From: Saccharina japonica
Lineage: Eukaryota; Sar; Phaeophyceae; Laminariales; Laminariaceae
Direction of reading: 5' to 3'
DNA: 64,000 nt
NCBI GenBank assembly: GCA_008828725.1
Contig: MEHQ01002349.1
Coordinates: 187,227-251,226, forward strand
Positions 25,654 to 37,200 of this stretch are shown in pieces; positions within the stretch are counted from its first letter, which is position 1; the number at the start of each line of letters is the position of its first letter. Position numbers and translations under genes: made by a program. The notes beneath the pieces were generated by a model. The model did no database searches, was not told where the DNA came from, and saw only the letters and a list, made by a program, of their open reading frames with translations.

Positions 25654-26884
25654 AGTGCCTGTCCTGATTCCTAATCCTAGAGAGATACAAATTATGTGGT
25701 CACAGACTGTGAAACAGAGAAAAACCAAAACAAAATAAACGCAAATTAATGGGCAAGGCAAGTGAGATGCTAACGTACCGGGTACGAGAACACAACGACA
25801 CGAGCCGAACCGAAAAATAAGAACAAAAAAAAAAAATAAACAAACGAATTCTGAAACGAAACATAATACAAATGACGCAGGGAGACATAAGCGCCCCTAG
25901 AAGAAAAAACACACGTGCCCAAGAGAGGAACATATAATAACTGCTGCACGGCCAGGGCAACACGAAGAAGAGGAAGACATCGGCATAGGGCGGTTTCAAA
26001 AGGAGAAACAAGGCAAAAAAGCAAGAAAGAAGACACTAGAAGAGAGGAAAAGAGAAAAATCGTTCTCAAGGCGATGATAATAACAGATTCCCGTCTCTGC
26101 TACAATACCGATACGGGTACCATGTCACACCATCTGCCATCCCCTTCCTGCTTCTAAAAAAGAACGGTGTCAAGAGCCGGTACTACACCCCCCCCCCAGT
26201 GAGCAAGTCAACAAGAAACAAACAAACAAACTAAATAAAAACAAAAAATAGAATGCAGGGACTAGTCGAACCGGTACCTTGCCGCACAATCTACCATTCA
26301 TTTCGTTTCTGCATTCATTCGTCGATTGCTGTATCAGTACAGCCGCCCTTGCCCCCCCCCCCTCTCCTTGTCGCCTCTCTATAGGCGTCCTCAGCTGCAT
26401 TCCGTAGCCGGCTCCTCTCCGCTTCGACCCTGTGCCACCTCGCCATGAAATGGTCCGCCGCCTCAACGACACCCCGATACCAAACCCCACTCTTCTTAGC
26501 CGCCCTCTGCCATAAGTAACGTCTCTGCTCCGAACACTAATAAAGGGGAGCTTTCTGTGGAGCCCGCTGTCGCTCGAAAAACCCTGAGGTCATCTGCTAT
26601 ACATTGGGCCCAGTTTCTATGTAGTCTACAAATATGCATGCCATAATATCGGTGGTATAAGATGTAATATGTACGCGTACAGGCAGTAGTAGTAACTGCA
26701 CCAGATATATATACATACCTGGTAATAGTTATTTCCAGTCGGGGGATATTTGTTATTACTAGTTTATAGTGTGTGTTTAGGGCGTACTTTTCTCCCTTAA
26801 CCCCGTAAGAACTGGTCCCACGTATTGGGGGACAAACGACTTGGAATTAGTGTGGATTTTTTTTTCCGCTCCGAAAGGGGGAAT
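25654..26884. other. No gene seen; A-rich and C-tract sequence
   Basis: Continues the local repeat past the hAT-type element, then A-rich sequence with several C-tracts (about 26190, 26357). Half of the 98-bp hairpin repeat lies at 26806-26860. Confidence 0.55.
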
Positions 26885-27026
26885 ACATATATACGGGATA
26901 TACACCCTACATGAGGACATATACAATACTTAAGTACGCGCGATCGAAGTATTACACTCAGCTACGTAGCAAAGATGAGCTTCGACGAAATCCTAGCTGT
27001 TGTTTTTTTTTAATTTTTTTAAATAT
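26885..27026 (+). repeat. 190-bp interspersed repeat, copy 2 (left part missing)
   Basis: Same blocks as 4228-4418, from the ATACGGGATATACACC block to the T-rich tail. Confidence 0.8.
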
Positions 27027-27104
27027 ATATACTACTTGTGGACAGCAGCACCCCCGTACGATAGTACCAAGTTTTCACACCCCGCACGAGTACCAATAGT
27101 TTTG

Positions 27105-27985
27105 ACGAATACTCGCGAAAACCATCCGTCGAATAGGTAATATTCGTCCACGGACGAATATTCGCCCCAAGTTTTCGAGATACTATTCGTATACGGACGA
27201 ATATTCGCCACATGTTTTCGACCCAGTATTCGTCCATGGACGAATATTCGCGCCACATTTTCGAGATATTATTCGTCCACGAACGAATATTCGCCCCATG
27301 CTTTCGAGCAAGTATTCGTCCATGGACGAATATTCACCCCACGTTTTAGAGATACTTTTCGTCCACGGGCCAATATTCGCCCATGTTTTCGAGAAAGTAC
27401 TTGTCCTGGGACAAGTGTTTGCCCTATTTTTTTTGAGAGGGTGTACTGGTCAGCCGTCGATGAATAGTTTGCGTATGCCAGATGAATACTTTCCGCACGA
27501 AGGCTGACATATTATATGCACCTGTGTGGTGACGTGGTGACACATAGAAAGCAGAAAATAACAGGGAAAAATGAGAGCTGCGAGGGTCGAACTCACGTCC
27601 TCCACATATAATCCAGAGTTGCACACATCATAAATTTCATACCACACCCTGCCCCCAAATATAAGGCCGTTTTTTTCATTATAATAAATAGTGAATCATT
27701 TTGTTCGGTGCTTATTTTTGAAAGGGTGTTCGTTCCACGGACGAATACTCGCAAAAACCATCCGTCCAACGGGTAGCCTTCGTCCTCGGACGGATATTCG
27801 CCTGAAGTTTTCGAGATACTATTCTTCTGCTTACGAATATTCGCCCCACGTTGTCGAGAAAGTATTCATCCACAGACGAATACCCGCCCCATGTTTTCGA
27901 GAAAGTATTCGTCCATGGACGATTATTCGCCCCACGTTTTTGAGAGACTATTCATCCACAGACGAATATTCGCCCCATAAACCGA
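27105..27985. repeat. Minisatellite with about 45-bp units around a CCATGG palindrome
   Basis: Two arrays (about 27105-27400 and 27725-27985) of units like TATTCGTCCATGGACGAATA plus TTCGCCCCACGTTTTCGAGA. Around a dozen imperfect units; each holds a 16-18-base palindrome. The 300 bases between the arrays are unrelated. Confidence 0.85.
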
Positions 27986-28304
27986 ACTTAAAAGTAAAAA
28001 AACAACACGACTTTGTTCCTATTTGTCTCTCTTTTCGGGTGTGCAAGTTCTAATCTGGTCTCATGTCTCATGTGGTACATTGTGTCACAGCAGTCTTCAC
28101 GCACGTATGATATGATACGTACGACCTCTCGGTTCTCGGTGTATGATATACACGATGTATGTGAGACTTATATCGTACTCTGCTGCTGCTGCTGCTGCTG
28201 TTGTTGTGACCCCCCCCCATGTAGGGTCACAGCAGCATACATAGTATTATTAATATAATAGTACGTAGTACGAGCTGGTTCCAGCGACACCCAACAGATT
28301 CCTT

Positions 28305-28596
28305 CTTCGCACTTTTGCACGCTGGTTTTTGAGAGTTGGAAAACGAAATTTGGCATGGTTGTGCGTGATGACCATATAAAAAAACTGACCGCTGGTCTTT
28401 TTTGAGTTTTTTTTTTTTGGTTCTTGAGATACATTTTTCTGTTTTTTCTGATTTTTTCGGCAACTTTAACCCTCCCTAATTCACGAAAAAAACAAAAAAT
28501 AAAAAAAGACCAGCGGTCAGTTTTTTTTATATTGTCATGACGCACAACCATGCCAAATTTCGTTTTCCAACTCTCAAAAACCAAAGTGCAAAAATG
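28305..28596. repeat. Long inverted repeat, arms about 92-100 bp
   Basis: The arm with GCACTTTTGCACGCTGG... through GACCGCTGGTCTTTTTT is mirrored after a loop of about 100 bases by AAAAAGACCAGCGGTCAG... through GTGCAAAAATGATTCC. A few mismatches only. Confidence 0.85.
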
Positions 28597-28952
28597 ATTC
28601 CCGTGAAAGTGCTCGAAAATTGTTCCCGGTTCATGTTAAAGTCTAGTACTTTGGAAGGCGGTAAATATAACAGCCTTGCATGTTTCGCAGAACAAAATAA
28701 ATGTCACAAACATCTTCCCCTTGTTGATACGATCATGTCAACACTTCTAGTGTCGAATTATTCGACGTATTGGCCGATTTATGGCCTAAATACGAATTTA
28801 TATGAATTTTAGTATGGGCAGTTTCAACCCCTATACAACAACGCCTCCGCAAGTAATACGAAAAATGTCCATATCTCGCGAACTACAGCTCGTACGCCAA
28901 AAATCTCTTCAGCGATGTATGTGTTCCCCTTGTTCATGCGGGCATGTGGATA

Positions 28953-29322
28953 TGTTAAGGTCTTAGTCCGTTGGGCTATACTGGTAAAAGGTTAACCGAT
29001 CGCCTACCCGAACTAAGCCTTATAACACTCTCCCCCCCTGGACCGGCGGGATATTCAGGACAGACCGGATATACGGGTCGTCGTGTCAAAGCCAATTGGC
29101 CTCGCGGTTCCAATGTTATGGGGACCCAGAGAGTATTTTTCAGGTTCATGACATGAGGAAATTCACTTTTCTTTAAAAAGTGTTTTCATGGTGGAGGTGA
29201 GATTCGAACTCACGGCCAGCAACTCATGTTCTGCCGACGTCGCCATTTGTTAAGGTCTTAGTCCGTTGGGCTATACTGGTAAAAGGTTAACCGATCGCCT
29301 ACCCGAACTAAGCCTTATAACA
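28953..29322 (-). mobile_element. TRIM-like miniature LTR element, 370 bp
   Basis: Two identical 75-bp direct repeats (28953-29027 and 29248-29322), each starting TGTTAAGG and ending ATAACA, are flanked by the 4-bp duplication GATA (28949-28952, 29323-29326). Read on the minus strand, the first repeat is followed after two bases by TGGCGACGTCGGCAG, which fits a tRNA primer-binding site. The second is preceded by the purine tract AGGGGGGGAGAG. It has no coding part. Identical repeats suggest a fairly recent insertion. It looks whole. Confidence 0.82.
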
Positions 29323-29436
29323 GATATCTTTAGTATTGAAAATATCAACGTATTCCGGTTTTTATTGCCCGAAGGTGGAATCTCACGCTTGTCGCTGGAA
29401 CCAGCTCGTACTATCAATAGATGTCAACCAGGTATA

Positions 29437-29832
29437 TAGTACCTCGGTGGTTAGCAGATGACCATGAATAGGTTGATGTCGAGGGTTCGAGTCTCCTTAT
29501 GTACGGAGATTTTTAATCTCAAATAAATGACAAATAAATGCACACACACCAACAACTATATACGATCGATCGTATTCGTAGCGGGTGGGTGGGTGGGTGG
29601 GTGGGCACAAGTCGACGGGAAGAAGAGTCGACGTGGGAAGAAAGTGCTGATATCCTCTCGCGATAAAAATGTGAGGCGCGCGTGCCGTGGTGACGAGGGA
29701 GGAGAAGTACTTACCACGTACGTATCATATGTACCAGGTATATAATAGTATCCCGGATCTGAGTTACTACTATAAATAGGGAGGAAGAGGGCGAAGATAA
29801 ATGGGATGGAGAGAACGAAGAAAACAACACTG
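29437..29832 (+). mobile_element. Old SINE copy with a microsatellite inside
   Basis: The head CCTCGGTGGTTAGCAG and B box GAGGGTTCGAGTCTCC, then body blocks CTCTCGCGATAAAAAT and CCCGGATCTGAGTTAC, follow the family order. A (GGGT)n run (29584-29605) and other sequence interrupt it. Confidence 0.65.
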
Positions 29833-29869
29833 GATGGACTTGTCTCGAGCGCGGCTTCTTGGAATCTGG

Positions 29870-30047
29870 CCCAGGAGACCTACGTAATAAGAAACAGGAA
29901 ATCTGGCCAAGGTTGGATTTCTTATTGAAGGGATGGTGCTTCCTGCACTAATTTAACGACTCCCGAATTTCTTATTTTACTCCAAATACCAGCCTGGCTT
30001 TCTTATTAGCCTGTTTCTTATTACTGTATTATTAGGTGTCCTGTACT
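29870..30047. mobile_element. AATAAGAAACAGG MITE, copy 1
   Basis: About 178 bp. Its inner TIR TAATAAGAAACAGG and complement lie inside an outer TIR related to AGTACAGGACACCTA. It shares its interior (GGATTTCTTATT, AACGACTCCC) with the copy at 43903. Confidence 0.75.
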
Positions 30048-30347
30048 GCTGAAGTTTTTACATGATCTGGTATAATACCTGGTATATACGATTTATGGGT
30101 CAAGAACACGGCCAAGTATCGGGGATTACCTGACCACTGCTGTGAGCCTCCGCCTTGCCCGAGCAACGACAAATTAAATAGGACAAGTAGCCACAGGATC
30201 CATTGATTCGTGCATCATATTATTCGTACATATGTATCATGCATACAAGAAGACTGCTGCTGTTTCTTCGTATACTGCTGCTGCTACGTCTTACTGGTGT
30301 TCCGTTCCTGTTCTGGCGAACACTATTACTGAGGGCCTACGAGTATG

Positions 30348-30413
30348 TAGTAAATAGGACCAAATATTGTTTGTAAAAAGAGTTTTGGCCTTCCACGTAG
30401 GTCCTATTTACTA
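30348..30413. mobile_element. 66-bp palindromic miniature element
   Basis: TAGTAAATAGGACC at 30348 and its perfect complement ending at 30413. Too short to assign. Confidence 0.55.
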
Positions 30414-31109
30414 TGGTCCTCCGTAAAATCATACGTACCGGTACGACGTACGTACGTACAAGTTCCAACTTATGAGTACTTTACTGGTACTGAAGTCTTA
30501 CCGGTATTATGCAGAAGCTCCGATTCGGACCGCTTGACACCACCAGACCGGAACCCTTCGATACGCGTACCATGCATATATTTACGATATGATATCAGAC
30601 ATCAGACAGACAGATCTGATGACTTGATCGCAATATCGCAAGTGAAGTAGCTGCGGCAAACGGTTCACCGGATATCTCGACTCTTTACGTATTGCAAACG
30701 AGGTACGAATATACGAGGTGCTAGGTGCCACAGCAGTAGTACCGCTGTAGTACCAGCTATATTCGTACCACCAACCTTTGACACGGGGTCCTCTTGATTC
30801 ACGGATCGACTGGATCGATACGGGATCCTCCCCCCTCCCCACCCCGCCCACAACCCACCCCGTATCATAAAGGCAACCCCATTCGATAGCTACCAGGGAC
30901 CGCTACCCTCAAGCCAGAAGCAACCCTACACCGAGAGGAGGTCCAGCGCAGACTCAGGCGCCGAGTCAGGGTTCCAACGAGGGAAATCACTGCAATCTTA
31001 TCTCGGTGTGGAGCTATTATTCTATTAATAGGTGGGACAGCAGCGAGTGAGTTGTGTTCACTGACTGCTTGCTGCCAAGACTTCGGCGAGCGCTTTTCGG
31101 CGTTGTAAG
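30414..31109. other. Upstream region of the WSC gene
   Basis: No TATA box or other promoter element stands out before the ATG at 31110. The transcription start cannot be placed. Confidence 0.4.
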
Positions 31110-31221
31110 ATGCGGACTTCCTCGCGCTCGAAGGTGGTGGTGGGGTTGTCTTTCCTTGGGCTCGGCTCTCTCGAGGCCGCGCCGCAGAAGACCATCGACT
31201 ACGCCGAAGGCGGCAACAAAT
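31110..31221 (+). CDS. Exon 1 of the WSC gene: start codon and signal peptide
   Basis: ATG at 31110 opens a 37-codon segment with three basic residues, a hydrophobic core and a small-residue cleavage region (LEAAPQ). The donor is AACAAAT|GTGAGC, leaving phase 1. The leftover T plus the GC that opens the exon at 39386 makes a Cys codon. The frame also runs on past the donor for over 110 codons, so a short unspliced secreted product is a less likely alternative. Confidence 0.65.
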
Positions 31222-34200
31222 GTGAGCACATATTCGTATATGTACACCAAACATGCCATGCAGCATGCATTACGATCCGTTCTACTGCTGCTGCTGTTGT
31301 TGCTGTTGTAGGTACATACATATCGCCCGGGCTTGCTTTTGGTGCTCAGGAACTCACCGATGATGCTTGTCATGGAAAGAAAGGTGGTTTCTGTCTTAGA
31401 TCGTCCACTGCGGTAGTCCCCAGCAACTACCCAACTCTGTTCTCGGGGAGGTGCACCATTTCGGAGAGGTGCACCATTTCTATATACCATTTTGTACGTA
31501 CACAGCTGATTCAGTACGCAGCGGTAATCACGATGCATGTTGCGAAAGGAACGGATACGATTTAGACTTTGATAGCGACATTTTCCATCAAGCGGTGTAT
31601 ATATATGGAGCTTGGAAATGTGTGCCTACACAACAAGCGCGACGAGGTGTGAGCCCAACGGTACGAGCATTCGTTCGCTATCCCCGTACGTCCTCCGGTA
31701 AACCGGAAACCCCACGCATCCACCCAGCTTGCCTGAAGAAGGCCCTTCATCGAAGAAACCCACCCACCCACCCCCAGCTTGCCTCAAGAAGGTCCTTCAT
31801 CCTTCATCAAAGAAATGCTGTTCTTTACAGGTTCTTACATTATTATCAAGTGATTTGCGAGAAAGATAGTCCGTGGTCACAGGACAGGCTCCGAAAAACA
31901 CTTTGCTGGAGTGGAAGAATACAGAATACCTCGGGGAAAAAGAATACTCAAAAGCAAGACAAAGTACAGCCCAGTACGCTCGTACATATATTACGATCTC
32001 ATAACCAACTGCTGCTGTGGAACACCGTACGGCTTCAGTCACGAGATAAACAAATCAATCCGAAGGAAAAAGGAAGCAGGAAAGAGAGACAGGTATACGT
32101 CGTAGAGAAAGGAAAGAAAGGGACAAAATGAAAAGAGGAAGAAAAAAAGAAAAGGATACGTACGAAAGGGGACACGAGGGAGTGACTGACGACTGACGAT
32201 CCACAAAGCAAACCAACAACCAGAAACCAAACTTTTTTATAAAAACAATGTGGGCTGGTTGGCTGGTTTGCTGACTGCATGGTACCAGGTATTAAGTTCT
32301 GTCATAGATCATACGTACTGCGTTTACCTATTATATATATGTACTGGCAGCGGCATGAGTTCAGCACAAGCGGTGTGTGTGATGTTGGCGACATACGTAC
32401 ACACTCGTACATATACGGCGGTGTACAGCGTCGATCGGGGTGTTTCAATAAAGTTTTGACTTTATTTTTTTTCGAAATATACACGGTACCTGGTATGCTT
32501 TTGACGCAACCTCGTACTGCTGCACTATTGATAAAACAAAAAAAGCGGAAAGGAGATACGCCCAAGGATATACTCCCTCTGATTGGCGAAATAGCCAAAA
32601 TGAGGCCCACGAGAGCCCGCGATGATATATTTTTGCTGCAGTGTTCAACGCCGCAGCCAAAACCGTGGCTCATGAGGCCGTCCAAGTCGTACTGCGTTCT
32701 GCTCTACATAAAAAAATCGTCTGTTGTTGTAGCAAGCGACGAAACTTTTCGCACAGCACCCGTAGTTTCATGCTTTATCCACCGCATATCTCGCGCTTCA
32801 GACACTATGCGTGCCATGGCAGCAGCAGAGTATGCTCGGCTAGCCACGTGGGCACACCCTCCTCTTTTTTCACGGCTGGACGCCGCCTCTACCGCAGCTG
32901 GATGGTGCATCACATCACTACTGGTGCTCCACCTTGACCTTTCTTTGGCTCGTTTTTGCTTTTGTTTTTCACGCGTATCCTGCGTTTGTACCCCTTATAT
33001 TATTAGCCATCCATCTTCGTTTTTCTCGGAAAATGCGAGGTCTGTTCGTGTTTCGGTTTTTGTTTTTAGGTCATGGTGGCCTCCGTAGTTTCGATTAAAC
33101 AAACCCTACGCGTAAAAACAAAACGCGGAGAACAAGCAGCCCAGCGAGAAGCGAGATCATAGCGGCAACCGCAGCTACGAACGCACTTCCCAATGTTGTA
33201 GTGTGCAACGCCACAGCCAAAACCGTGGCTCATGGGGCGGTCCCAGTCGTATTGCGTGCTGCCGTATGCTGTACTTTCCAAAATCGTCTGGTGTATATAT
33301 TCAATAGGGAGCAGTGATAGTCAATAGGAAGCAGTGAAACGTTTTGCACAGCACCCGTACTTTATCCAGCGCAGATCTCGTGCTTCAGACTACGAGTGCC
33401 ATTGCAGCACCAGAGTATGGTCGGCTAGCCATGTGGGCGCACTCTCCTCTTTCTTCAGGGCTGGGCGCCAGCTCAGCTCTACCGCAGCTGGGTGGTGCAC
33501 CACTGCTGGTGCTCCACCTCGACCGTTGGCTCGTTTTCGTTTTTCGTTTTCTTGTTTTTCACGCGTATCCTGCGTTTTTACCGTCTATCTTCGGTTTTCT
33601 CGGGAAAAGCGAAGTCTGTTGGTTTTTCGCTTTGTGTTTTTAGGTTTCGTTGTGCCCCGTTTGTACGGGCCTTTCTTAGGTGAAAGATTGAACGAAGGAA
33701 ATCTGGGGTTGTGGATGGAGAGATATTGAATCGTTGGCATGATTAAAAGAAGGGATCGGGAAAGCAACAAGAGATGAGGAGGTTAAGGTTTCAAGGGTTT
33801 TAGCTTCTAACGCAGTGGCGGGAGGAACCCAACCAGGACAAGGGACTAAATGGGGGGGGAGTAGATTATAAGAAATTATTCGTGTGGGGGTAGGGGGGGG
33901 GTTAGGAGTGTGGGAGGTAGGGCACGTATAATGGGTTGGTACAGTAATTTACACGGATAATATAGAGACTGCTATTGAGGTGGAGTTAAAGTACGGTGGG
34001 GTTTTGCAGTAGGAAGTAGTACGAAGTCATATCGGGTGTGTTTTTATATGTGCAAGTTTACGTGTAGATCATATCCAGCACTTATTATACGAATAAAGAT
34101 TCCAGATTGAACGAAGGAAATCTGGGATTTGTGGAGAGGTATTGAATCGTTGGCTTGATTGAAAGAGGTGATCGGGAAAGGTTTTCAAGTATGTATCGTG

Positions 34201-37200
34201 GCGGTGCAGTTGGTTGAGCTGGAGAGACAGAGGTTGGCAAGGTTTGAGACAGGAAGGAAGAAGACCATCTACTGTACTACGGGGCTCTACTCGTGGTGTT
34301 GACGAGCAAGGGTTTGGCACTGGGTGGAAGGTCGAGGAGTTGAAAGAAGAACCCGCCCGCCCTTCCCTGGGGGGGTTAAAGTACGGTAGGGTTTTGCAGT
34401 AGAAAGTAGTACAGTAATCTATATCGGGTGTGTTTTATACTGGTATGTGCTAGTTGAAGTGTAAATCATATCCAGCACTTATACGAATACTAATTCCACG
34501 AATACTAATTCCAAACAAAGGTCCTTATTTAACGAGGAATTGATTTTCATTCAATTTTTCATTTTCGTTGGATTTAATGTGGTCCTGGATTGGTCGTAGA
34601 TAAAGTAGATCACCAAGCAGGCATTTCCAGGTGAACAAATCCAACAAAAAGTATCTTGGGACTTCTGTTGCTCTTCGTGATACTGTCCAATTTGGGAAGA
34701 TTGCCGAACTCGGTGTGGCATGTTCCATCAAAACGAAGCAAGCCACGCAGCTTGAGCCGTGTCGTCGGCTGCTTGAGAGGCGAGATCATTCGTTCCCGAG
34801 AGGCAGGGCCACCGGAGCAGCGGCAGGGTGAGGTCCGACGGCACCTATTAATACCTATCGTTTGCCTCGCATGCGAATTGTTTTTCATGTCTTGTGCAAT
34901 ATTATATTTTGGCCGTGGCGGGGGTTCGCAGGAACACAAATATTGTTCCCAGAGGAAAATTCTCTTCGTATCAGGAACAAACTTACTTCTTGCTACGTAC
35001 GTAGCCCATCCCTATGTCCTCTATCCGCGTTTCAAACGAAAGTGTGATGTGTCGTCATTGGCAGACGGAGGTGGTATATACGTGTACATACGTGTTGCAA
35101 GCTTTCGACACTGCTGTGATGTAATAATATCATTGATTGACCAGATTGTTTGTCGAATACAGCAAGCGCTTCTCTCGCGATTGATTGTATATATAGGTTG
35201 TTGTGCGTCGTATCAAACCTAGCGGAGGGCTTTCCTGGGGTGACGCATACACACCGTACACACCGGTGGGCTCGTTGTGTGTGTTGCTGGCTCAGGGTTG
35301 TTGTGCTTCGTATCAAACCTAGCGGAGGGTTTTCCTGGGGTGACGCATGCACACCGTACACACCGGTGGGCTCGTTGTGTGTGTTGCTGGCTCAGGGTTG
35401 TCGGCCATAATAGTGACACATTCAGTGTGAAACCTGCTGTGTCGACACTATTGTAAGCGTAGGCGGGGCAGCTTGAATTTCGTACATGCATTGGCGTTGC
35501 ATCCCGACAACAACAGTAGTAGTACGAGTAGTAGTACCCGTGATTGGTCCTTGGTCAAGTTTGGACTGCTACTGCTGTAAATAGTTGTCACACAAGCGAG
35601 AGAGCACTGGATCATCTCTGTTTGCCAGCCCGCTCTGGCTAATCCATTATATACCGTAAAGGGGGGAGATGGCCCAACAAAGCCTCGTACTATTAATACG
35701 TATTAATTAATAGTAGTTGTCAGGATTGAGGGAAAGTACAGTCAAATAATCAAGCCATTACAAATTTGGGTACTTTTTCAAATCCATCCGTGTCCGGTTT
35801 TCAGGTGATTCGCGGCTTTCTTGAGCAGCCGGTCATCAAGACAACGCGTCTCATTTCTTGATAGTGCAGGTCGTGCATCGTGCATATTGTGGGCGATACA
35901 TATAATAGACAGCAGGTGATTCATAGTATTAAGTAGTTGTGTCTGGCGGCATAGGCCACATACTCAAGACAAACCCTGTGCCCCCCTTTCGCTGTTCTGA
36001 TGCGCAGCACCGCGTGATTGTCCTTCGTTTCTGTGACTCTAGACTACGGGAAACACATTCAGGCAGTCATATTATATGTCCCGAGTCCCGAGATGCTGTC
36101 GGCTGTGTTAATAATAGTGAAGACGTGCGGTACATGATACGTATCGTATCATACGACAAGGACACGAAAAAAAATAATATTATACCGCATCAGCCAGCAT
36201 CAGCTACAACAAAGAGTACAGCTATTGATACGAGTACGTACAGCAGTAAGTCGTAGGAGTGGCTGCGGTAATACCCACACCTCCTCCTCAAGAAATAATA
36301 CAGAAAAAAAAACTTGACCCAAATTTAGCAAGCAGTCGCTGTACCGCGTGTTCGCTCCTCGTGTACATACATAGTGGATGTCGCTACGTACAAAAAAAAG
36401 TGACGGGGTGAAAGGTGAAACGAGCCGCGTGTGTCGAAGGAGATCCGCCCGCCTGGAAATATCGTAGTGCCTACCTGGTACATATCATAGCAAGCAACGG
36501 TCATCATCCAAACCGAACCCGTGCCTGATGATGGGTATATTGGCATTTGATCGTTTATATCATACGTATATACGGTACGTGCTTGGTGTCAACACACTGC
36601 TGCTCTTCGAGTGCGATTTTTTTAATAATGTATTTTCTACTGCGTTCTGGTGTGCTCTGCGTATCTGCGTACTCGTACATCTTATCATCAGAGATATTTT
36701 ATTATTTTTTTGTTGTCGGTATATATTTTCGGTCGTACGTATGATATGTTCTTTTATTGTGCGTGCGGATCGTATATATGCTCTGAGTTTTTTCGGATCA
36801 CTCGGTCCGGGCCGTCAAAATCGAAAGCAAGTGATATTTCGAACTACGAGTCGTTTTCAGACCTCTCCCCAGCACACCAACCACTGCGTATTGTTGTTTG
36901 TACGTAGTGTGCGAGTATTACAGCAGTACTCCTAATAGTGCTGCCCAGGGCATTAATTAGTGGGTCGGGGTCTGTTGCGCGCAGCGCAACAGGCGACTCA
37001 AGGAGTGTTGCGCGCACCGCAACACGCCTGAGGCGCGTGTTGCGCGCCGCAGGCGCCGCAAGCCCCGACCACCCCGCCGCCGCCGGAGGCGAAAAAAGCG
37101 AAAAAAGCGAAAAAATGGCGATCTTTGGGCGAATGTACGCCTAAAAAGCCTAAAAGATGTCCAATTACGACTATTTATCAAGAAAAAATACCCCCAAAAT

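Larger units (their letters stand above)
28268..29411. mobile_element. TIR DNA element (TA target), carrying the TRIM insertion
   Basis: The left end GTACGAGCTGGTTCCAGCGA (28268) is matched by its complement at 29392-29411, with TA on both sides (28266-28267, 29412-29413), as in Tc1/mariner-type elements. Without the TRIM it is about 770 bp. No transposase is seen. A large hairpin (28305-28404 against 28505-28596) lies in its left third. Confidence 0.75.

Noticed and set aside
27105-27985. CRISPR-like array
   Set aside because: Units are directly adjacent and imperfect with no unique spacers, and the genome is eukaryotic.
29188-29275. Possible tRNA-like sequence with GAGATTCGAACTCAC
   Set aside because: It lies inside the TRIM next to one LTR and is explained at least in part as its primer-site region; no full cloverleaf forms.
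32279-33088. 269-codon open frame on the + strand in intron 1 of the WSC gene
   Set aside because: It overlaps the 450-bp duplication, and the other copy does not keep the frame.
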